Assembly (NCBI GenBank): GCA_019244395.1
Contig: JAFASQ010000446.1
Span: forward strand, 1-34,057
Direction of reading: 5' to 3'
DNA length: 34,057 nucleotides
Source of the DNA: Solirubrobacterales bacterium
GTDB taxonomy: Bacteria; Actinomycetota; Thermoleophilia; Solirubrobacterales; Solirubrobacteraceae
Part shown: positions 27,472-34,057 of the stretch, piece after piece
How positions within the stretch are numbered: the first letter of the stretch is position 1
Layout: each line of letters starts with the position of its first letter
The notes under the pieces: generated by a model
Database searches by the model: none
Seen by the model: the letters and a program-made list of their open reading frames with translations, nothing else
Told to the model about the DNA's origin: nothing
Translations under genes and position numbers: made by a program

Positions 27472-29595
27472 TCACAGCCCCACCTGCGAGCCCATGATCA
27501 CGGTGCGGTCGCCTGGGAGCCCGAAGTGATCGATCGCGCTCGACGCGTTCCGGGCCATCGCGATGAACAGGTTCTTTCGCCAGCCCCGCATGCCCGGATC
27601 GTTGGTCGGCGTGATCGTGATTCGGGAGACGAAGTACGAGGCGTGCTCGAGGTCGAGGTTGCGCTCGAGCAAGCCTTGCTTGCGCGCCAAGGCCAGCGCG
27701 TCGGGGATGTTGAGGTTGTCGTGGTAGCCGAAGCGGGCGGTTATGTGTACGACCTTGAAGCGGCCGCGGCCCAGCACCTCGACCGCGCACCTGTGGAAGG
27801 CCTCGACGTGCGGAATGCTGACGGTGTCGACCGAGACGATCACGACCTTCTCCGGAAGCGTGTGGGTGTGCTCGACGTCGGCGCGCAGCGACAGCGGAGT
27901 GGTGTCCTTGTCGCGACAGAGGAAGACCGCGACGCCGGGAGTGCGGATCAGCGGCGGCTGCTTTGAGTCAAGACCGTCGAGGAACTCGTTCAGCGGGCCC
28001 TCCTGGGCGACGCGATTCCTCGTGACGATCACCTGGCCGCGGCGCCAGTTGATCATGACGATCGACAGCACAAGTCCGATCGCCAATGGCAGCCATGCCC
28101 CGTGCTCGACCTTGGCGATGTTCGCGCTGAAGAAGGCGACCTCCACCGTCAGGAACAGCACCGCGATCGGCGCCAGCTTTCGTTTCGATGTGCCCCACAG
28201 CAACCGCGCGACGGCCAGGAACAGCACGGTGTTGAGGATGAACGTTCCGGTCACCGCGACGCCGTAGATGTCGCCCAGCTTGTTAGAGGAGCGGAACACG
28301 AGCGTCAGCGCGAGGACGCCGACACACAGTAGCCAGTTGATGATCGGCACGTAGATCTGCCCCTCGACCGTCGACGTGTGAAGGACACGCAGCCTGGGCA
28401 GGAAGCCAAGCTGCACGGCTTGCTTTGCCACCGAGAAGGAGCCCGAGATCACCGCCTGGGAGGCGATGACCGTCGCGAGGGCGGCGAGGACAACCATCGG
28501 CCACAGGGCCCAGTGGGGGGTCATCTGGTAGAAGGGATTGAACGTGTTAGCGTCCTTCGCCAGGGCCGGATGGTGCAGGATGAAGACCGCCTGGCCGAGG
28601 TAGTTGAGCACGAGCGCCGGCAGCGCGAGCCCGAACCAGCCGATCCGGATCGGGGCCGCTCCGAAGTGACCCCGGTCGGCGTACAGGGCCTCGGCGCCCG
28701 TCACCGCCAGCACCACGCCGCCGAGCACGAGGTAGCCGGCGGCACCGTGATCCACGAAGAACCGGACGGCCCAGGTCGGCGAGAGCCCCTGGAAGACGGC
28801 CGGGTCCTTGACCACCTGGCTGAGGCCGATCAGCCCGATCACTGAGAACCAGAAGAGGAGGATCGGCCCGAACAACCATCCGATCGTTCCCGACCCGAAT
28901 CGCTGCAGGACGAACAGCCCGAGCAGGATCGCCACCGACAGTGGCACGACCAGGTGAGCCAGCGCAGGGGTGGCGACCTGTACTCCCTGGATCGCACCGA
29001 GCACCGAGATTGCGGGGGTGATCATGCCGTCGCCGAAGAACAGGGCGGCACCGAAGATCCCGAGAGTCACCAGCAGCGCTCCATGTACGACCTTGTTGCG
29101 CTGCAGAAGCGCGGTCAGCGCCATGATGCCGCCGTCGCCGCGATTGTGCGCCCGCATGATGAAGCCCGCGTACTTGATCGAAACGACGACCATCAGCGCC
29201 CAGAAGATCAACGAGGCGACCCCGTATACATTGGCGGCCGTGATGTGCGATGTGGCTTTGTATGAGCTGAAGATCGCTTGTTCGGTGTAGAGCGGGCTGG
29301 TCCCGATGTCCCCGTACACGACCCCAAGGGCGCCCAGCACGAGGACTGCCCGGCCCGCGTGAGCGATCACGTCCCGGTCGGAGTCGGCCAGAGCCGCGAA
29401 CCGTTTGCGCGCAGCCTCCGCTTCCTGCGTGTGGGCGCTGGCCGCTGGTGGAGCGACGTAGCCGAGCTTGTGGGCCGCCTCGTTGAAGCTTCTCCTCACG
29501 CCGCTCGTCCCCTGCCCTTGACCGGTCTGATCGCGCGCAGGCGCTTCGGTCTTGTGCGCCGCCTCGTGCAAGCTTCGCCGCCGCGAGGGGGTCAT
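27472..29595 (-). CDS. kup: Kup-type potassium transporter
   Basis: LGALGVVYGDIGTSPLYTEQAIF, FFGDGMITPAISVLGAIQGV, GAEALYADRGHFG, TFNPFYQMTPHWALWPMVVLAALATVIASQAVISGSFSV. Confidence 0.97.
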   Translation of the reverse strand: MTPSRRRSLHEAAHKTEAPARDQTGQGQGTSGVRRSFNEAAHKLGYVAPPAASAHTQEAEAARKRFAALADSDRDVIAHAGRAVLVLGALGVVYGDIGTSPLYTEQAIFSSYKATSHITAANVYGVASLIFWALMVVVSIKYAGFIMRAHNRGDGGIMALTALLQRNKVVHGALLVTLGIFGAALFFGDGMITPAISVLGAIQGVQVATPALAHLVVPLSVAILLGLFVLQRFGSGTIGWLFGPILLFWFSVIGLIGLSQVVKDPAVFQGLSPTWAVRFFVDHGAAGYLVLGGVVLAVTGAEALYADRGHFGAAPIRIGWFGLALPALVLNYLGQAVFILHHPALAKDANTFNPFYQMTPHWALWPMVVLAALATVIASQAVISGSFSVAKQAVQLGFLPRLRVLHTSTVEGQIYVPIINWLLCVGVLALTLVFRSSNKLGDIYGVAVTGTFILNTVLFLAVARLLWGTSKRKLAPIAVLFLTVEVAFFSANIAKVEHGAWLPLAIGLVLSIVMINWRRGQVIVTRNRVAQEGPLNEFLDGLDSKQPPLIRTPGVAVFLCRDKDTTPLSLRADVEHTHTLPEKVVIVSVDTVSIPHVEAFHRCAVEVLGRGRFKVVHITARFGYHDNLNIPDALALARKQGLLERNLDLEHASYFVSRITITPTNDPGMRGWRKNLFIAMARNASSAIDHFGLPGDRTVIMGSQVGL

Positions 29596-30128
29596 CGGAA
29601 GGTCCTCCGCCCAACCCTGATCGGGTCTTGTCGTGTGAGAGGCTCGAGTGCAGCCGCGGCCGCGCGGAGCTGGCTTCCGAGCGCTCCGGGTTCGGTGGGG
29701 CGATACAGCGGGCTGGTGCCATCGGTGAGCAGCGACTCGAGCAGCGCGACACCGTGGGCACTGACCGGCTCGGGGGCCCGCAGCCGCCGGTCAAGAGTCG
29801 CGAGCACGACGCGTGCAGCGACCACCTCGCGCGGGTCCGGACGGACAGCGGCGGTGAAGCCGTGGGAAGGGGCTCCCGCATCACGAACTGCCCTCGCCAG
29901 GCCGGCTGCCACGCGCGCGCGGTGACTCCGGCTGGTAAGCCGGCGGCCCCTGATCGCCAGGAGCGCGCTGGCGTCCGGGCTTGCGCCGGCGGCTAGCTGC
30001 CGGTCAAGCGCCGCAGCGCGCCAACAGGCGATAAGTGCGAGGCCGATGCGCCGCCCCCGGCCCCGCGCCGGTTGGTTCGAGCGCCGCGCCGGCGCATGCG
30101 AAAGGCGATGAAGATCGGCAACAGACAT
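29592..30128 (-). CDS. Conserved hypothetical protein translationally coupled to kup
   Basis: ATGA overlap with the kup start; internal ATG at 30128 (MSVADLHRLSHAPARR...) preferred over the TTG at 30170 because a promoter-like motif lies just upstream. Confidence 0.65.
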   Translation of the reverse strand: MSVADLHRLSHAPARRSNQPARGRGRRIGLALIACWRAAALDRQLAAGASPDASALLAIRGRRLTSRSHRARVAAGLARAVRDAGAPSHGFTAAVRPDPREVVAARVVLATLDRRLRAPEPVSAHGVALLESLLTDGTSPLYRPTEPGALGSQLRAAAAALEPLTRQDPIRVGRRTFR

Positions 30129-30174
30129 GCCACGTGGATCCGGCCCACATGCTGACCGACGCTCCGTCAAAGGG

Positions 30175-30202
30175 ACGATAAGAAACCGCCCGCCACCGTC
30201 AA
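30175..30202 (-). promoter_or_regulatory. Sigma70-like promoter for the hypothetical-kup operon
   Basis: Minus strand TTGACG (30202-30197), 16 bp, TATCGT (30180-30175). Confidence 0.5.
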
Positions 30203-30446
30203 GATTTCGTTAACTGCGCGTCCCCGCCGGCGCCTGCCTCTCCGATAGAGAGCGCCGGACCGCTTCTGGATCGACCCGCGCCTGAAGCGGAATCGAAATT
30301 CGCGCGCCTGCACGGGCGACGGAGTGGAAGTGTGGTCGACGGGCGGCGGACAGGGCTGGCGATCGGCCTTGCTCACCGAGTATTGTCCGGGCTACAAACC
30401 AGAGCCTGCCAGGTCGGGGCGGCACGAGGGAATCAGGAGGGCTCAC

Positions 30447-30890
30447 ATGCAGGTACGCTTGGTGTTGGGGGTAGCGATGGTCGCTGCCCTGCTGGTCACC
30501 ACGCCCGCCGGGGCGGTGCCGGCGCCAACGTCGTCGGGCGACACGGTCACGGCAACCGGGATCGGGCAAGCCCCTGTTGTCCCCAAGAATCGTCTCAGCA
30601 ACGCATCGATCGTCGCCGCGGTCGACCGGGCGCACAAGGCCGCGATCGCCGCCGCGCTCAAGGAGGCCCATGAATATGCGCTCGAGTACTCCAAGGCGGT
30701 GGGACTGACGTTAGGCAGCGTGATCTCGGTGTCGGACGCGCAGTCAGGCCCGTTCTTCTACGGTCCCGGACCAGCAATCCCCGGCCCGTTCGGCCTCGAC
30801 AAGTACTGCCACACGGTCAAGAAGGTTCACCGCTGCGTGGTGCCCCCGTCGGACTTTGCCACGCTGACCGTTACTTACTCCGCCGGTTAG
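30447..30890 (+). CDS. Secreted SIMPL/DUF541-like protein
   Basis: Signal peptide MQVRLVLGVAMVAALLVTTPAGA; VTATGIGQAPVVPKNRLSNASIVAAVDRAHKAAIAAALKEAHEYALEYSKAVGLTLGSVISVSDAQ...FATLTVTYSAG. Confidence 0.75.
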   Translation: MQVRLVLGVAMVAALLVTTPAGAVPAPTSSGDTVTATGIGQAPVVPKNRLSNASIVAAVDRAHKAAIAAALKEAHEYALEYSKAVGLTLGSVISVSDAQSGPFFYGPGPAIPGPFGLDKYCHTVKKVHRCVVPPSDFATLTVTYSAG

Positions 30891-30898
30891 GCCGTTTG

Positions 30899-30928
30899 CT
30901 GGGCGCGGCGGCCGGACGCCGCGCCCAG
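30899..30928 (+). terminator. Strong intrinsic-terminator-like hairpin
   Basis: CTGGGCGCGGCG-gccgga-CGCCGCGCCCAG, perfect 12-bp stem 9 nt after the stop codon; no T-tract. Confidence 0.65.
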
Positions 30929-31183
30929 TGCACACCATCGGCCGGATCCTGGCGGTCCGGTTCGTCGTGCGCGGTTGCGCGCCAGCCGCGCGATCGTGTT
31001 GTGGCTGTGTGTCATCGGCGGTCGGCCACCTTGTTACTACGGGGGACATTAGCTAGCCCGAGTGCTCACTGGCCGCGAGGTACCGCGAAACAACGTTTTT
31101 ATCTCCATGTCGAATCGGTCCAGAATTGGGTGATCGACCTACTGGACGCGTCCGGAGGGCACAGCTTCCTCGCGGGGGGGCAT

Positions 31184-31223
31184 TTGATCTACTACGCTGC
31201 ATAGTGCTATGGTGCGTAGTAGA
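31184..31223 (+). promoter_or_regulatory. Nested palindromic operator overlapping a promoter-like motif
   Basis: TCTACTACGC-tg-CATAG-tg-CTATG-gt-GCGTAGTAGA (31188-31223); TTGATC (31184-31189), 18 bp, TATGGT (31208-31213); GTG start at 31265. Confidence 0.65.
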
Positions 31224-31264
31224 CGTTCCCCCTGCCGACCCCTTTCGAATAATCGGAGATTCCT

Positions 31265-32581
31265 GTGATCAAACGCATCGCCCTCGCCGCCCTGGCCGTG
31301 ACCTTGCTCGCGAGCTCCGCAACGGTGGCCTTCGCCCGCGGACGTAAGTCAGCGCACCGGACGAGCTCGGGGCGGACACTCGCCGCCGCCGACACCTCCG
31401 ACCAGGTAATCCAGTGGAACCAGGAGCTGCAGAAGGTCCTGGTCGCACCCGGCGCTCAACCGGCGTCAATTCACCCGACGCGTACGATGGCAATCGCCCA
31501 GATCGCGGTGTATGACGCGGTCAACGGGATCCTCGGTCGCGGTCAACCTCTACTCGTCGATGTGCACGCTCCCCGCCGCGCCTCCGCCGACGCCGCGGTC
31601 GCCTCGGCGGCACGTACCGCGCTCGACACGTTGCTCCCCAGCCAGCAGCCGACTATCGACGCCTTCTTCCAGTCCTCCCTGGCCGAGTTCGGTTCCAACG
31701 AGCGTGTCGACCGTGGCATTCTCTACGGCGCGCGCGTGGCGGACGCCATACTCGCCGCGCGGCAGAACGACGGCGCGACGAGCACTGCACCTGTGTTCAC
31801 GCCGCTGACCGGCCCTGGCGAGTACCAGCTGACACCGCCCGCATTCGCGCCCGCCGGATTTACGCAGACTGCGAACGTCACGCCGTTTGTGCTGAACAAC
31901 CCCAGCCAGTTCCGACCCGCCGCGCCCCCCGATCTGACCAGCGCGAGGTACGCGGCAGACTTCAACGAGGTCCATTCGCTCGGAGAGTTGAACAGCACCA
32001 CCCGCACCCCGGACGAGACCTCGATCGGGAGGTTCTGGGGAGCTGCCCCGATCTGGACCGTCTGGAACCAGATCGCCGACCAGGCCGCCGTCGCCTTCGG
32101 CAACGATCTGGAGCAGAACGCTCGGCTATTTGCCCTGCTCGACACGACCCTCGCCGACAGCGCAATCGGCCTGTACGACGCGAAGTACGCCTTCCACCGG
32201 TGGCGGCCGGTTACCGCCCTCACCGCGAGCGATCAGGGTAACCCGAACACCGCGGCCGATCCGAGCTGGGTGCCGCTGGCCAACACCGCCAACGACCCCA
32301 GCTACCCGGGCGCCCATGCCACGTTCAGCCAGGCGGCCGCCACGGTGCTCGGGGACTTCTTCGGCACCGACGTGTTGTCGTTCTCCCTGACCAACCCGTC
32401 GGTCGGGATCACCCGGACGTTCCCGAGCTTCTCGGCGGCCGCTGACGAGGCATCCGCGAGCCGCATCTTCGCCGGACAGCACTTCCGCCACGACGAAGAA
32501 GCCGGGCAGAGTCTGGGCAGCCAGGTCGCCGACTTCGTGGACGACCACGCCTCGCTCCCGAGGTACGACCACGCCCGCTAG
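31265..32581 (+). CDS. Secreted vanadium-dependent haloperoxidase / PAP2-like protein
   Basis: Signal peptide; YAFHRWRPVTAL, DPSYPGAHATFSQAAATVLGDFFG, SRIFAGQHFRHDEEAGQSLGSQVADFV. Confidence 0.88.
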   Translation: MIKRIALAALAVTLLASSATVAFARGRKSAHRTSSGRTLAAADTSDQVIQWNQELQKVLVAPGAQPASIHPTRTMAIAQIAVYDAVNGILGRGQPLLVDVHAPRRASADAAVASAARTALDTLLPSQQPTIDAFFQSSLAEFGSNERVDRGILYGARVADAILAARQNDGATSTAPVFTPLTGPGEYQLTPPAFAPAGFTQTANVTPFVLNNPSQFRPAAPPDLTSARYAADFNEVHSLGELNSTTRTPDETSIGRFWGAAPIWTVWNQIADQAAVAFGNDLEQNARLFALLDTTLADSAIGLYDAKYAFHRWRPVTALTASDQGNPNTAADPSWVPLANTANDPSYPGAHATFSQAAATVLGDFFGTDVLSFSLTNPSVGITRTFPSFSAAADEASASRIFAGQHFRHDEEAGQSLGSQVADFVDDHASLPRYDHAR

Positions 32582-32621
32582 CGCGCCGACCAACCAGGCA
32601 AACCGGTCGAGTGGGTGACGG

Positions 32622-33404
32622 ATGAGCAGTCGACAGAAGCAGAAGCAGCAGGCCCGGGCCAAACGCCTCGCGCGGGAAGCCGAGCTCAGAGCGTGGGAAC
32701 GGCGCAAGCGGCGATTCGCCGCGCTGACCGCGGCGGTGTTGGCGATCGCGCTGCTCGGCGCCGCGATCGCCGCCACCGAAAGCGGCGCCAACCACACGCC
32801 CGCGGTGGCGTCGCTGCCGCCCGGCTCGTTAGCCCCGCTCGCGACGCTGGGGAATCTGAAGCCGGGAAGGTCGCCGGGAATCTCCGGGCCGGAGAACGTC
32901 CCTACCCCGGATGCGCCGCCGCTCGCCGGCGGGGCATCCGGACCGGGAGGCTCTCCGATCGACGAGATCCAATGTCAGGCGGCCGAACAGGTCCTGTTCC
33001 ACATCCACGCTCACCTGACCGTGTTCGTGAACGGCGCGGCTCGCCAGATTCCACGCGGGATCGGAATTCCAGGCCCCCAGGTCTCGGCGACTCCGGCAGG
33101 GCCCTACGTGGGCGCCGGCAGCTGCTTCTACTGGCTCCATACGCACGCGGCCGACGGAATCATCCACATCGAGTCGCCGGTCGCCCGCACCTACACGCTG
33201 GGCAACTTCTTCGATGTTTGGGGACAGAAGCTCGGCCCGTCCGAGGTGGGCCCAGATGGTGGTCGCGTGACGGCCTTCTACGACGGCCAGGTGTTCCGCG
33301 GAAACCCGCGCGGCATCCCGCTCACGAGGCACGCGCAGATCCAGCTCGACGTGGGCCGCCCTCTGGTTGCTCCAGCGCGGGTCAGCTTCCCGCCGGGCCT
33401 GTAA
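32622..33404 (+). CDS. Membrane-anchored/secreted hypothetical protein with conserved His motifs
   Basis: Basic N-terminus, TM RFAALTAAVLAIALLGAAIAA, then HIHAHLTVFVNGAARQIPRGIGI...CFYWLHTHAADGIIHIESPVARTYTLGNFFDVWGQKL. Confidence 0.8.
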   Translation: MSSRQKQKQQARAKRLAREAELRAWERRKRRFAALTAAVLAIALLGAAIAATESGANHTPAVASLPPGSLAPLATLGNLKPGRSPGISGPENVPTPDAPPLAGGASGPGGSPIDEIQCQAAEQVLFHIHAHLTVFVNGAARQIPRGIGIPGPQVSATPAGPYVGAGSCFYWLHTHAADGIIHIESPVARTYTLGNFFDVWGQKLGPSEVGPDGGRVTAFYDGQVFRGNPRGIPLTRHAQIQLDVGRPLVAPARVSFPPGL

Positions 33405-33533
33405 CCCGCCGCACGCCTGCGCTGAAGGCGACTCGGCTCACCCGCGACGCTCCGCATCACGAAAAGCTGAGCCACCCGCGGCGGTTGCGGCCTGCGGTGT
33501 CCGGTGCCGCAGACCGGCTGGTGTCCAGCTAGA

Positions 33534-33556
33534 TCGGTAGGGAAAATACCTACCGA
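33534..33556. other. Inverted repeat / hairpin
   Basis: TCGGTAGG-gaaaata-CCTACCGA, perfect 8-bp arms in intergenic DNA. Confidence 0.5.
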
Positions 33557-33866
33557 ATCGTTGGAGGTACGCACGGGATCGGGCGCCAGGTCCTACGACG
33601 GGTCGGCTGGAAGTTGACGCCGTCTTCGGCAGCGGCATTCGTTCTGATAAGCGTCTCCGCAGCCCCCACAGGCTCCGTCTCGCCCATGCGATTCGAGCCC
33701 GTGCCAAGTCCTCGCATATGCGACCGGCCCTCTCCGGGCGGGAGCCGCGAGCATGCGTTGTGGTGCGCACTCACCCCCCATCCACAGGCCGGCACGGTCG
33801 CGGCGCACCAGGGGTCGCCGCGATTCTCTTCCAAGACCCAGCAACCTCGGCGAGAGGACCGGCACT

Positions 33867-34057
33867 ATGGATCCAGCGCAGAATGGAGCCTCCTCATCCA
33901 GAGCGGCAAGCGAGACGCTCGCGTCTCGATCCGCGCCGGGCGGCGCGGATCAGCTCCTCGCCGATGCCCGTGTGGCGGCTCTGCTCGCCGGGGAAGCCCG
34001 GGATCGCGCGATGGCGCGGCTGCTCGGGGTCTCAAAGGATCAGGCAGGTCTCGCCGG
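33867..34057 (+). CDS. Partial CDS running off the window, hypothetical
   Basis: ATG at 33867, open to the edge: MDPAQNGASSSRAASETLASRSAPGGADQLLADARVAALLAGEARDRAMARLLGVSKDQAGLA. Absent from the track because no stop is included. Confidence 0.6.
   Translation, partial: MDPAQNGASSSRAASETLASRSAPGGADQLLADARVAALLAGEARDRAMARLLGVSKDQAGLA

Noticed and set aside
27431-27497. Strong SD (aaaggagg) followed by a 16-codon plus-strand ORF MDARWDETFTAPPASP
   Set aside because: Too short to support, overlaps the 3' end of kup on the other strand, and no downstream plus-strand gene exists for it to act as a leader peptide.
28547-29884. 445-aa second minus-strand frame over kup
   Set aside because: Arg/Gly-rich alternative frame; the 707-aa frame is clearly Kup.
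1-34057. tRNA, rRNA, transposase and integrase genes
   Set aside because: Looked for T-loop consensus, rRNA signatures and DDE/recombinase motifs by eye and saw none; a tRNAscan-SE/ISfinder run would be decisive.

Overview
High-GC actinobacterial (Thermoleophilia/Solirubrobacterales-like, inferred from gene content) chromosomal window with about 27 supportable protein genes. No rRNA, tRNA or CRISPR array was seen. Left part (1-8.5 kb): an accessory island with two intact DUF4157 (HExxH) proteins, one ending in an HNH-nuclease-like module, plus a frameshifted third DUF4157 remnant, a membrane Ser/Thr kinase and a DUF697-type GTPase. 8.5-14.5 kb: housekeeping and small genes (ASCH, CspA, HlyIII, small charged proteins, DEAD-box helicase, flippase-like membrane protein, alpha/beta-hydrolase remnant). 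14.5-21.2 kb: a compact minus-strand operon of MFS sugar transporter, OtsB-like phosphatase, GH65, beta-phosphoglucomutase and ROK kinase. 21.7-30.2 kb: YvcK, a stress-like protein, a degenerate repeat-bearing region, an acidic/basic repeat protein, a secreted TIM-barrel glycosidase and a Kup K+ transporter. 30.4-34.06 kb: secreted SIMPL-like protein, a vanadium-haloperoxidase-like protein behind a promoter-embedded palindrome, and a secreted hypothetical protein. Best candidates for follow-up: the DUF4157 cargo-like cluster, the 61/62-bp repeat array that appears to split a small gene, the leader with mutually exclusive stems upstream of the glycosidase, and the nested palindrome upstream of the haloperoxidase.
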